Source: an uncultured Chthonomonas sp. (GTDB lineage: Bacteria > Armatimonadota > Chthonomonadetes > Chthonomonadales > CAJBBX01). Taken from it: DNA of 64,000 nt. This document shows, in pieces, positions 26,431 through 34,396 of the stretch (position 1 is its first letter; each line of letters opens with the position of its first letter). Where the stretch lies: contig CAJBBX010000027.1 in the NCBI GenBank assembly GCA_903951425.1, positions 1-64,000 of the forward strand, written 5' to 3'. A program made the translations under genes and the position numbers. A model generated the notes under the pieces. The model worked only from the letters and a program-made list of their open reading frames with translations. It was not told where the DNA came from and ran no database searches.

Positions 26431-28206
26431 TTGCGCAAACGGAAGTCGGTCAGGGATCAGGAGCCGGCTGCCGCACGCGATGCAGGCCCCGGCGGAGGAG
26501 CCGGCGGTCTCGCCATCGATGGCCTTGCCGTGGCGGCCCTCTGTGTGGTCTGCTTCTTCTGGCGGCTCGGAACGCCCAGCCTCTTTGACTTCAACGAGGG
26601 CCTCTACGTTCAGGCGGCCCGCGAGATGCTCCTGCGCGGCGACCTGGTGACTGCCAGCGTCAACGGGATATGGTTCTACGACAAGCCCCCGCTCGCACTC
26701 TGGCAGGTTGTGGCGAGCTTTCGGATGTTCGGCGTCACGGAATGGGCGGCGCGGCTCCCGGTAGCCATGGCCGCCGGCGGCCTGACGTGTCTCACGTGGG
26801 CTGTCGCCCGTCGCTGGTTCGGCCGGTCCGCGGCGCTGGTCGCAGCCGCAGTTCTGGCACTCAGCCCGATCTTCATCGGCACGGCCCGACAGATGACCAT
26901 GGACATACACCAGGCCCTCTGGGTCTCGGTGTCTGTCCTGATGTTCTGGCAGTGTGTACGGAGCACCGGGCGCCCATCGCTTGCATGGTCCCTGGGAGCC
27001 TGGGGCGCCATGGGCCTCGCCGTACTCGCCAAGAGCGTTCCCGGTCTCATTCCCCTGCCCTGCGTGGCCGTCTGGCTGGTCTGGGAGCACCGTGGGCGCG
27101 TCCGAGACACCTTGCAGGCGGCTGTACGCACGCGGCCGTGGTTCGGCCTTCCGGTCTTCCTTGCGGTAGTCCTTCCGTGGCACCTGCTGGCCCTCCAGGC
27201 GCATGGGGAGCAGTTCTGGTACCAGTACTGGACGCACCACCATGTGGGCATCCTTACCGGCCAGGAGTTCAACCACGCACAGCCGTACTGGTACTACGCT
27301 CCGGCTCTGCTGGCGAGCATGCTGCCCTGGTCGTTCCTCTTGCCGGGGGCGGTTAAGCACAGCATTGTACACTCAGGCGGCGGCCCCGGCGCGGCGTCGA
27401 TGCGGCGCCTCGTCGCCGTCTGGTGCGTGCTCACAGTCCTGCTGTTCAGCCTGATGCGCTCCAAGCTGGTGAGCTACCTCCTGCCCATGTATCCCGCCGC
27501 GGCAATCCTGATCGGCGGGTACGCGGCGGCGGCGCTCGGTGCTACACGGCGGCGGGGATACACAATCGGCATGGCATCAGCGGCGGCTGTGCTGCTGGCT
27601 GCCTCGGTGGCCGGCATCGTCTACCTGACGCGGTCAGCATCGGCGGCGACCGACCCCGAAGCCCAGGCCCTTCTCTCGCCCGGCATGGTCGTCTATGGCC
27701 GCGCCGCAGCCGCGGTGCTGGGCGCTACCGGGCTGGGGATGATTATCAGCCTGGCGCTGCGGGCTCCGCGGCTGGCCGTCGGCATGTGCGCGGCAGGGAT
27801 GACAGGCTTCATCATCACGACCTTCGGGCAGGGCCTCAGCGCGTACCAGGCCTCGGTAAACGCTCCTCTGCACGCCGCAACGGCCCGTGCGGCCAGGGCT
27901 GCTGCCGAGGGCAGGCCGGTCGCGATCTACGTCGGCCGTCCGCGGCGCCCGAGCATTCACTTCTACCTGCCCGCCGGAATCTACCGACGTCGGCTTCCAC
28001 CTCAGGACGCTCCCTACCTGCTTGAGGCAAGTGAGGCTGCGCCGGTGGCTCGCTTCGCAGCGATAGCGCCCACCGGCGTGATCCTGGCCGACTCGCGCCG
28101 GCTTCCAGAACTGGAAAAGCTGCTGGGCTACAGCCTCCCTGTGGAGTACGATAGCGGGCGGTGGCAGCTCGTCTCCACGCGCCCCAACCCCGCCGCCAAG
28201 CCATGA
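26431..28206 (+). CDS. ArnT/PMT-like glycosyltransferase (GT39/GT83 type), first paralogue
   Basis: A protein of about 591 residues with some 12 membrane helices and a C-terminal periplasmic domain. The first periplasmic loop has FNEGLYVQAAREMLLRGDLV, the position of the catalytic acid in ArnT-like enzymes, and the MTMDIHQAL region follows. These enzymes use polyprenyl-phosphate sugars to modify lipid A or proteins outside the membrane. No ATG or GTG precedes the first helix; TTG 26431, right after tpx, is the best start but is uncertain. It is ATGA-coupled to the next gene. Confidence 0.75.
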   Translation: MRKRKSVRDQEPAAARDAGPGGGAGGLAIDGLAVAALCVVCFFWRLGTPSLFDFNEGLYVQAAREMLLRGDLVTASVNGIWFYDKPPLALWQVVASFRMFGVTEWAARLPVAMAAGGLTCLTWAVARRWFGRSAALVAAAVLALSPIFIGTARQMTMDIHQALWVSVSVLMFWQCVRSTGRPSLAWSLGAWGAMGLAVLAKSVPGLIPLPCVAVWLVWEHRGRVRDTLQAAVRTRPWFGLPVFLAVVLPWHLLALQAHGEQFWYQYWTHHHVGILTGQEFNHAQPYWYYAPALLASMLPWSFLLPGAVKHSIVHSGGGPGAASMRRLVAVWCVLTVLLFSLMRSKLVSYLLPMYPAAAILIGGYAAAALGATRRRGYTIGMASAAAVLLAASVAGIVYLTRSASAATDPEAQALLSPGMVVYGRAAAAVLGATGLGMIISLALRAPRLAVGMCAAGMTGFIITTFGQGLSAYQASVNAPLHAATARAARAAAEGRPVAIYVGRPRRPSIHFYLPAGIYRRRLPPQDAPYLLEASEAAPVARFAAIAPTGVILADSRRLPELEKLLGYSLPVEYDSGRWQLVSTRPNPAAKP

Positions 28207-29894
28207 ACTCTCGGCGCGCGAACGGCGCGGTGATCGTGCTCGTGATGGCGGCCTGCGCCGTCGCATTCGGGCTCAGGTTGGGTGGGCACGGGATCATGGA
28301 CCTCGACGAGGGCCTCTACGCGGCCTGCGCCCGCGAGATGCTGCATACGGGCGACCTGGTCACACCCAGGGTCAATGGGACGCCCTTCTACGAGAAGCCC
28401 CCGCTGGTCTACTGGGCGGCTGCCGCATCAATGCGCCTCCTTGGCGAGAGTGAGGCGGCAGCGCGGCTCCCATCAGCGCTGGCCGCATCGATCACATGCC
28501 TCCTCGCCGCACTGATGGCGGGTCGGCTCGCGGGACGGCGGGCCGCAGCGATCGCGGGCGCCTCTATGGCGTTGAGCCCGATCCCGCTGGCTGCCGGGCG
28601 CATGCTGACTACAGACGCCTCGCTATGCCTTCTGGTGGCGCTGGCGACGCTGGCGCTCTTCACCGGTTTGACCGCTCAGGGGAGCCGCCGAACCTTCGCC
28701 CTAGCCGGCGCCGGCTTGGCGTGCGGACTGGGAGTACTGGCGAAGGGTGCGCCAGGCGTCGTGCTACCCGGCCTGGTGGTCGGCGTCTACTCGATCGTCG
28801 CGGTACGGTGCGGGCTGCGCCGGCTCTCATGGCCCGGGTTGCCGGCTGCGCTGGGCTTCGTGGTCATCGTGACCGCCGTGGCGCTTCCGTGGCACCTCGC
28901 CGCCTGGCGAGCCAACGGCGACGCCTTCGTGCAGGAGTACCTCGTTCGGCAGCACCTGGGCCGCTTCCGCGGTGGAGACACGAGCCACCTGGCGCCCTTC
29001 TGGTTCTTCGTGCCGGGGTTCCTGCTCGGGTTTCTGCCGTGGAGCCCCTATACCGCTGCGGCCGTCGTCAGCCGTATGCCGGAGGCCCTCCGCCCGCGAG
29101 CATCCGGGTATGCGTTGCTTCGCATCTGGGCGGTCTGCGTCTTCCTGATGTTCAGCGCCAGCGGTTCCAAGCTCGTGAGCTACATCCTGCCCATGTACCC
29201 GCCGGCCGCCGCGCTCGGTGCGGCGTGGTGCGTCCACGCTCTGAAGGGGCGCCGAATCCACTGGGGCATGGCCGCGGGCGGGCTGCTCACTGCGCTGCTC
29301 TGCTGGGCCGTCTGGGCCGTGCTGCAGCAGCCCGACGCGGCGGTGGCCGTCGCCCAACGCTACAACAGCAAGCCAATCGCGCCGATCACGGTTCCCGTGG
29401 ACCTGCTGGCGGCTGCTGCGCATCTTGCGCTAATCTTGGGCTTGGGAGGCCTTCTGACCGCCCTCCTGGCCGCACTGGCACGGCCTGCGGCGGCGCTGGC
29501 CGCATTGGGCGCATCGATGGCGGCATTCGTGGGAGTGGCGGTGTTGGAGGCGATGCCTCGGGCCGATGCGCTACTCACCGCGCCGCTGCACGAGCTCACC
29601 GCGCTGGCCACACGAGCCGATAGGCGTCCCGTCATCCTAATCTCCCGCTCGCGTCGTCCCAGTGCGCTCTTCTATGCCTCGGCTGAGGCTGTAATAGAAC
29701 ACCGGGTGCTTGAGGTGAAGGACGCCGCGGGCGCTGTCACTGCCATGGCCGGACGCGACGCGTCGGTTGTCACCAGGTCCGACGTGATGGCCCGGGTGTC
29801 GACGCATGCCGACATGGAGATCGTGGACCGGCGCGGCGACTGGGTCTGGGCCAGGGCGACGCCACGGCGCTACCTGGCCAAAGGCGGCCGCTAG
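28203..29894 (+). CDS. ArnT/PMT-like glycosyltransferase, second paralogue
   Basis: A 563-residue paralogue of the preceding gene with the same topology. The catalytic loop reads LDEGLYAACAREML, retaining the Asp-Glu pair, followed by PFYEKPPLVYW and LTTDASLCLLVAL. PWHLAAWRANGDAFVQEYL lies in the second conserved loop. It starts inside the stop of its paralogue. Tandem paralogues suggest either a heteromeric enzyme or two sugar specificities. It converges with a PIG-L deacetylase gene, with a four-base overlap at the stops. Confidence 0.85.
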   Translation: MNSRRANGAVIVLVMAACAVAFGLRLGGHGIMDLDEGLYAACAREMLHTGDLVTPRVNGTPFYEKPPLVYWAAAASMRLLGESEAAARLPSALAASITCLLAALMAGRLAGRRAAAIAGASMALSPIPLAAGRMLTTDASLCLLVALATLALFTGLTAQGSRRTFALAGAGLACGLGVLAKGAPGVVLPGLVVGVYSIVAVRCGLRRLSWPGLPAALGFVVIVTAVALPWHLAAWRANGDAFVQEYLVRQHLGRFRGGDTSHLAPFWFFVPGFLLGFLPWSPYTAAAVVSRMPEALRPRASGYALLRIWAVCVFLMFSASGSKLVSYILPMYPPAAALGAAWCVHALKGRRIHWGMAAGGLLTALLCWAVWAVLQQPDAAVAVAQRYNSKPIAPITVPVDLLAAAAHLALILGLGGLLTALLAALARPAAALAALGASMAAFVGVAVLEAMPRADALLTAPLHELTALATRADRRPVILISRSRRPSALFYASAEAVIEHRVLEVKDAAGAVTAMAGRDASVVTRSDVMARVSTHADMEIVDRRGDWVWARATPRRYLAKGGR

Positions 29895-31324
29895 AGGCGC
29901 AGGAAGCGGACGCCGGTGCTATCGACAGGCATCGCGGCCGCCGACGCGCTGACGGTGATCGCCAGTCGCCGCGAATAGCCCACGTCGCGGAGCGGCACGG
30001 CCAGTGTGGCGCAACGCCCCTCGGTCTGCACCATGATGTTCGGCGGGTCCACTTGACCGCGTGGGCCGCACGTCAGGTTGAGGCTGCCGCCGGCTGAGCC
30101 GTCGGCGTCGTCGCCAAAGTAGCGGATAAAGACGCTGATCGAGCATCGAGGCGAGATCGGTGCGCGCGTTCGCACGCGCAGGAACAGCCGATCCTCGTCG
30201 CGGCATACCTGGGCATCGGCGATATCGGCCTCGCCCTGAAAACTCCGCAGGATGCTGTCGTTGGCGGGGTCGCGGATCGCCATGGGTATGGCGCTCCAAG
30301 CCACATCGCTCGGCGCTTCGGTACTCACGACGCCGGCTAGCGGCTGCACCGGAAACTCTGTGAGGCCTCCAAGCACCTCCGTGGACCGAACAAAGGCCGT
30401 CATGAACGCGGGCATCATGGCGGTCTGGCTCGCGTAGCGCTCCAGGGCCCTCCGCTTGCGCTCCACATCGAGCGGAGTGAGTTGTCGCGACATCCAGTCC
30501 GTATCCAGACCACAGAGCGCCACGGGCGGACGCTGGTTCGCTTCGGGGTCGCTGGATCGCGGCGTCGGCCACTCGGCACGATGCACCAGATAGTAGCCCA
30601 GGGCACATCGCCCAGCCCAGGCGCTCCCCCTGGCTGATGCCACCTGCAGCGCCCGCGTGACGAACGCGCTGGTCGCCACATGATCCTGATGGTCATCGGA
30701 CGGGTGCGTGACCAGGATGTCTGTGGGCCGGAAGTCGTCCATGGCGGCCAGGACATCCGTCATCACGTTGGCTCCGCAGTAGCCCCGGCAACTGGCGTGG
30801 CCTCGATCGTAAGGAGAAGCGCTCGCTCGCGTGTAGCGCGACCGGAACCGCTGGTCGGGAGCCCAGTTGCGCAGCCACAGCGGCATGAGGCCGCGATCAG
30901 GGTATCCCAAGAAGGAGGCGGCATCGGCCCTTAAGCCCAGTTCGCGCAACGCTCCTAGAGACTCCTGCTGCCTCAGCTTACCGAACGCGATAAAGTCGGC
31001 AGCCTTAACGCTGACGCGACGCTTGGCGCGCTCCACGGCCACGCGGAAGGCATCGCCCGAGGTCATGTAGACGACCCGAACCGAGCCGCCGGCGCGAACG
31101 ACCTGGGCCATGGATCCTCCGCAACCCAGGACCTCATCGTCGGGGTGGGGAGAGAAGACTAGAAGCCGGGTGGACTTGCCGAAAGGCGTGGCCGCCGTGA
31201 GGGCTACCCGGGCTCCCATCGCATCGGCTGCGCGAGCCCTGTAGACGAATGCGGCTGAGGTGACGCCCAGGTATAGCAGCGGCAATGCCGCGACCGCCAA
31301 CAACCCTTGCCTGATCCGTCGCAT
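29891..31324 (-). CDS. PIG-L (LmbE)-family N-acetylglucosamine deacetylase, membrane-anchored
   Basis: A 477-residue protein with an N-terminal signal anchor (GLLAVAALPLLYLGVTSAAFV) and a PIG-L domain. The zinc motif HPDDE is at residues 60-64 and the second ligand site is in HPSDDHQDH. PIG-L enzymes remove acetyl groups from GlcNAc-type sugars on lipids or small thiols. The C-terminal ~150 residues form an extra beta-rich, carbohydrate-module-like region (SISVFIRYFGDD, LAITVSASA). Location outside the membrane, next to two ArnT-like genes, hints at surface-glycan editing. The substrate is unknown. Confidence 0.82.
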   Translation of the reverse strand: MRRIRQGLLAVAALPLLYLGVTSAAFVYRARAADAMGARVALTAATPFGKSTRLLVFSPHPDDEVLGCGGSMAQVVRAGGSVRVVYMTSGDAFRVAVERAKRRVSVKAADFIAFGKLRQQESLGALRELGLRADAASFLGYPDRGLMPLWLRNWAPDQRFRSRYTRASASPYDRGHASCRGYCGANVMTDVLAAMDDFRPTDILVTHPSDDHQDHVATSAFVTRALQVASARGSAWAGRCALGYYLVHRAEWPTPRSSDPEANQRPPVALCGLDTDWMSRQLTPLDVERKRRALERYASQTAMMPAFMTAFVRSTEVLGGLTEFPVQPLAGVVSTEAPSDVAWSAIPMAIRDPANDSILRSFQGEADIADAQVCRDEDRLFLRVRTRAPISPRCSISVFIRYFGDDADGSAGGSLNLTCGPRGQVDPPNIMVQTEGRCATLAVPLRDVGYSRRLAITVSASAAAMPVDSTGVRFLRL

Positions 31325-31356
31325 GGACTTTATGCGTCACCGTTCCCAAAGGGGGA

Positions 31357-31449
31357 TGGCGGAGCGAGTGGGATTCGAACCCACGAACAGGTGTAACCCC
31401 GTTACACGATTTCCAGTCGTGCTCCTTAGGCCAGCTCGGACATCGCTCC
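31357..31449 (-). tRNA. tRNA-Ser (GGA)
   Basis: Reading the minus strand, the acceptor GGAGCGA (31449-31443) pairs with TCGCTCC, followed by discriminator G and an encoded CCA (31359-31357). The anticodon loop is CTGGAAA with anticodon GGA. The T arm has GGTTCGAATCC, and a long variable arm (GTAACGGGGTTAC region) marks a class II tRNA, as expected for Ser. It has its own upstream promoter. Confidence 0.95.
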
Positions 31450-31473
31450 GCGATCACAACAAGGCCAGCACAG

Positions 31474-31503
31474 ATTATAGCCGACAACGAGCGGCGCTGT
31501 CGA
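31474..31503 (-). promoter_or_regulatory. promoter of tRNA-Ser (GGA)
   Basis: On the minus strand, -35 TCGACA (31503-31498) and -10 TATAAT (31479-31474) with an 18-base spacer. The -10 ends 25 bases before the mature tRNA 5' end. Confidence 0.7.
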
Positions 31504-31518
31504 GACGCACGGCCGAGG

Positions 31519-31980
31519 CTACAGCGCGTGGTGGGCTCGTATGCGCTGCAGTAGCGCACGGCAGCCGGCATCGACGAGGTGGTAGCAGTGCTCGAAGTCG
31601 CCGGTGTAGTACGGGTCCGGTACGTCCTCGCCCGCCATGCCCGGCACATAGTCCAGCAGCATCGAGACCCGCGCCGGATCGCACCCCAGGCGCAGCAGGT
31701 CGGCCCTGTTCGCCGCGTCCATAGCCACCAGATGGTCCTGACTGACAAAATCATCCGCCGTCACTGCCCGGGCGATGTGCGCGAAGGTGATGCCACGCCG
31801 TTTGAGCGCCTGGCGGGTGCCCGGGTGGGGCTCCTCGCCGGCGTGCCATGATCCCGTGCCCGCCGAGTCCAGCGCGACCTCGTCGCCGAGGCCGGCCTCG
31901 GCGACATGGTGTGTAAAGATTGCCTCAGCCATGGGCGAACGACAGATGTTACCGAGACAGACGAACAGCACTCGCACCAC
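31519..31980 (-). CDS. low-molecular-weight protein tyrosine phosphatase
   Basis: A 153-residue LMW-PTP. The P-loop C-x5-R is CLGNICRSP (Cys8 to Arg14) right at the N-terminus, and the general acid is in DPYYTGDFEHCYHL near the C-terminus. In diderms such enzymes often regulate tyrosine kinases of exopolysaccharide export. Two adjacent GTG codons (31980, 31977) can serve as start; the first is better spaced from GGGAGG. The gene is monocistronic between a tRNA and a divergent operon, and no BY-kinase is nearby. Confidence 0.92.
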   Translation of the reverse strand: MVRVLFVCLGNICRSPMAEAIFTHHVAEAGLGDEVALDSAGTGSWHAGEEPHPGTRQALKRRGITFAHIARAVTADDFVSQDHLVAMDAANRADLLRLGCDPARVSMLLDYVPGMAGEDVPDPYYTGDFEHCYHLVDAGCRALLQRIRAHHAL

Positions 31981-32051
31981 TTCGCACACCCTCCCAGCGC
32001 CCCGACGTCGGCGAAGTAGAGTACCTCGCGAGCGCAACGACGGGCCGTCGC

Positions 32052-32081
32052 TTGACATCCGAACGTACAGGGCGTTACAAT
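32052..32081 (+). promoter_or_regulatory. promoter of the ParA operon
   Basis: -35 TTGACA at 32052-32057 and -10 TACAAT at 32076-32081 with an 18-base spacer, about 50 bases before the first gene of the three-gene operon. Confidence 0.75.
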
Positions 32082-32134
32082 CACCCACCAGCCATGCCGC
32101 CGACCCGCGGAGCTAGGTGCGCCCGGATCACCCT

Positions 32135-32908
32135 ATGACCCTCCAATCGTTTGATTTTGACACTGAGTTTGCGTTACTCGACGTCGGCGCCACGGGTGAG
32201 TTCATCACCAGAGGTGGCCTGCGTCCCGGCGTTTTGGCCTACCGGGCCGACGGCGCCGTGCAAGCCCTCACGCTTGACGTGGAGCCGGGCGCAAGCCCCG
32301 CCCCTGCGGTCGACGGCGCCAGGCGATTCCTTCGCGACGGCGACCACGCAGCATACGCCTTCGTGGGCGAACTGACCCGGGTTAAGGAGGCCTACCATGT
32401 GGCAGCCGAGGTGGATCAGCGCTCGCGCGGATCCAACTATCTGGGCGTAGCGCTCTGCTGCCGTGGACGCTGGCGTACGCTCCTCTACCCCATCCGCCTT
32501 GCCAATGACCGGATATCGCTCGCATCGCCGCTGGAAGGCTCGACGCCGCCCGAGTGGTGCCCCATCGGCGATATCTGGGCCAACCCGTTTGTCGCCGACG
32601 ACCTCGTCCGGTTCGCCCCGCCGAACCGAGCCGTGCCGCCGGGCACGCCGCTCTGGCAGACCATCGTAGACCTGACCAAGCTGCGTATTGTGGCCGACCC
32701 GGCCAATGCGCAGGATTATCAGGTCTTCCTTGACGACCTTCGGACCGGCGTGTTCCTCGTCGCGGGCCGCTCGCCGGACGACCTCAACCGGGTGATCCTC
32801 AAGCCGCGGACGGTGTTCAACCCCATCGGGTCACTGGAAGCGCCCGCCGCCAAGCTTCTGCTGGTGAGCGCGTCGGCGCAGTCCGGGCCTGAGGGGCGCA
32901 TTGCATGA
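32135..32908 (+). CDS. unrecognised protein encoded upstream of ParA
   Basis: A 257-residue soluble protein that I do not recognise. No signal peptide, membrane helix or repeated motif is seen. The sequence alternates beta-type stretches with Pro-rich turns. Noticeable segments are EFALLDVGATGEFITRGG, AYHVAAEVDQRSRGSNYLG and PIGDIWANPF. ATG 32135 is used; a GTG at 32117 is possible and neither has a strong ribosome site. Its stop overlaps the parA start (ATGA). Strict coupling suggests it acts with the ATPase, perhaps as cargo adaptor or activator, but that is inference. Confidence 0.6.
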   Translation: MTLQSFDFDTEFALLDVGATGEFITRGGLRPGVLAYRADGAVQALTLDVEPGASPAPAVDGARRFLRDGDHAAYAFVGELTRVKEAYHVAAEVDQRSRGSNYLGVALCCRGRWRTLLYPIRLANDRISLASPLEGSTPPEWCPIGDIWANPFVADDLVRFAPPNRAVPPGTPLWQTIVDLTKLRIVADPANAQDYQVFLDDLRTGVFLVAGRSPDDLNRVILKPRTVFNPIGSLEAPAAKLLLVSASAQSGPEGRIA

Positions 32909-33678
32909 AGATCGTAGCCATCGTCAATCAGAAGGGCGGCGTCGCCAAGACGACCACCACGGCCAACCTGGGCGCCTGCCTTGCCGAGCGCGGTCAGCGA
33001 ACGCTGCTGATCGACCTCGATCCGCAGGCCAACTTGACCCTGGGCCTCGGCGTGGAGTGGTACAACCTCAACACGGCGCTACAGCATGTGCTCTACGACC
33101 ACGAGCAGACCCCGCTTGCATCCATCCTGCATCAGGTGGCCGACCTGCCGCTGATGCTGGCCCCTGGGCACCTCGACCTGGCCCATTGCGAATCCGTCCT
33201 GCTGCCGGCAGCCGATAAGGCATACCGCCTCCGCAATGCGCTGGAGGAGTTGGAGAAGGTCGACGAGTATGACTGGGTCCTCATTGACTGTCCGCCGTCG
33301 CTGGGGACGCTCACCCAGAACGCGATCGTCGCCTGCAGCCATCTGCTGATCCCCACCGAACCGAAGTACTACGCCTTTGCCGGTATGGACACGCTGAACA
33401 AGATGATCCTCGACCTGACGAAGAGCCTGCGGTTCCGGGTCGAGCTGTTGGGCGTGCTCCTGACCATGGTGGAGCGCGGCACCAAGCTGCACCAGACCAT
33501 CGCGACGGAGATCCGTGAGCGGTTCGGGGACAAGGTCTTCCAGACAGTGATCTACAAGAACGTGCGCGTCTCTGAGTCCGAAATCGAGGGCGTGCCCATC
33601 GCGCTCTTCGACCGCCGGGCCTCGGGAGCGCAGAACTACGAGTCGCTGGCCGAGGAGGTCCTCAGCCGTGCGAGTTGA
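32905..33678 (+). CDS. parA: ParA/MinD-family ATPase without adjacent ParB
   Basis: A 257-residue deviant-Walker ATPase. The Walker A is KGGVAKTTTT (residues 10-19) with the signature Lys10 and catalytic Lys15; Walker A' is LLIDLDPQAN and Walker B is WVLIDCPPSLG. IPTEPKYYAFAGMDTL is typical of ParA/Soj. Such proteins form dynamic gradients on DNA or membranes and move chromosomes, plasmids or large complexes. No ParB or parS-like repeat is next to it. It is sandwiched between two unrecognised coupled genes, so a cargo-positioning role is as likely as chromosome partitioning. Confidence 0.92.
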   Translation: MKIVAIVNQKGGVAKTTTTANLGACLAERGQRTLLIDLDPQANLTLGLGVEWYNLNTALQHVLYDHEQTPLASILHQVADLPLMLAPGHLDLAHCESVLLPAADKAYRLRNALEELEKVDEYDWVLIDCPPSLGTLTQNAIVACSHLLIPTEPKYYAFAGMDTLNKMILDLTKSLRFRVELLGVLLTMVERGTKLHQTIATEIRERFGDKVFQTVIYKNVRVSESEIEGVPIALFDRRASGAQNYESLAEEVLSRAS

Positions 33679-34219
33679 TAAGAGCGCCAACCTCCGCGAC
33701 CGCCTGAGGAAGGGCGCCGATGCCTTCTCGTTCGATGCCCTGCTCCAGGGCGTGTCGACCTTGGAGGGCGACGCCACGCCGATCGACGCCGATGCCGGCG
33801 GCATGGCCCAACAGGCTCCGCCGCCGAAGTCGCCTCCTCCGTGGGCCGTGCTCCCTGCCTCCCCGCCCGCGCCGACCAGCGGCGAGCAGTGGAAGGCCGC
33901 CATCGAGGGGCTCGCGCAGGGGCTGATGGAGAGCGCCGCGCAGTTCGGTGCGGCAGCGGAAGAGGACGACATTGCCGGGCAGGGGCAGGCTCTGGCCGAT
34001 GCCAACCGCGTGCTGGAGCTGCTTGGGTCGGTTGACCCGATCGGCGCCGTGGCACGTTCGGTGGGGGCGCCCAGTGCGCCACCGGGTGGGCGTCGGTGGC
34101 CTGAGCCAGCGTGGAGCGTCAGCGCCCTGGCTGCTTCGCCGCTCTCGGCGCTCACTGGTCCCGGCGCCACCGTCGCGCATCTCGACGCCATCTTGGAGGC
34201 TGCGCGCGCAGCCAGATAG
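33668..34219 (+). CDS. unrecognised protein coupled to ParA
   Basis: A 183-residue protein with GTG start 11 bases inside parA, behind a GGAGG site. It begins with a basic segment (MRVDKSANLRDRLRKG), followed by a Pro/Ala-rich linker (APPPKSPPP and similar) and a Glu/Ala/Leu-rich helical part (WKAAIEGLAQGLMESAAQFG). The basic N-terminus plus flexible linker is like the activating tails of ParA partners (ParB, TlpT), which have an Arg/Lys residue that triggers ATP hydrolysis. No helix-turn-helix or CTPase motif of ParB is visible. Function is unknown; the partner role is inference. Confidence 0.6.
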   Translation: MRVDKSANLRDRLRKGADAFSFDALLQGVSTLEGDATPIDADAGGMAQQAPPPKSPPPWAVLPASPPAPTSGEQWKAAIEGLAQGLMESAAQFGAAAEEDDIAGQGQALADANRVLELLGSVDPIGAVARSVGAPSAPPGGRRWPEPAWSVSALAASPLSALTGPGATVAHLDAILEAARAAR

Positions 34220-34221
34220 CG

Positions 34222-34308
34222 TGGCGGAGAGGGCGGGATTCGAACCCGCGAGGCTCATCGCCTACCCGTTTTCAAGACGGGGTCCTTAAACCGCTCGGAC
34301 ACCTCTCC
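34222..34308 (-). tRNA. tRNA-Ser (UGA)
   Basis: On the minus strand the acceptor GGAGAGG (34308-34302) pairs with CCTCTCC, then discriminator G and encoded CCA (34224-34222). The anticodon loop CTTGAAA gives anticodon TGA. The T arm has GGTTCGAATCC, and the extra arm (TAGGCGATGAGCCT region) is long, as in class II tRNA-Ser. Confidence 0.95.
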
Positions 34309-34319
34309 GCAAGCCGCTG

Positions 34320-34349
34320 AGTATAGCCGGGCTCCGCCGGTTCCGTCAA
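34320..34349 (-). promoter_or_regulatory. promoter of tRNA-Ser (UGA)
   Basis: On the minus strand, -35 TTGACG (34349-34344) and -10 TATACT (34325-34320) with an 18-base spacer, 11 bases before the mature tRNA. A plus-strand TATACT at 34375-34380 faces the other way, toward the phosphatase gene. Confidence 0.75.
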
Positions 34350-34396
34350 TGCAGGCATGGGCGGTATACTTCGTTCCACTGTTTGGTCCTCCCACC

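Noticed and set aside
33668-34219. The gene after ParA could be ParB
   Set aside because: No helix-turn-helix, CTPase or ParB-type N-terminal motif is visible, and no parS-like inverted repeats lie nearby.
31357-34308. An integrative element between the tRNA-Ser genes
   Set aside because: No integrase, transposase or phage gene, no repeat of a tRNA 3' end, and base composition matches the surroundings.
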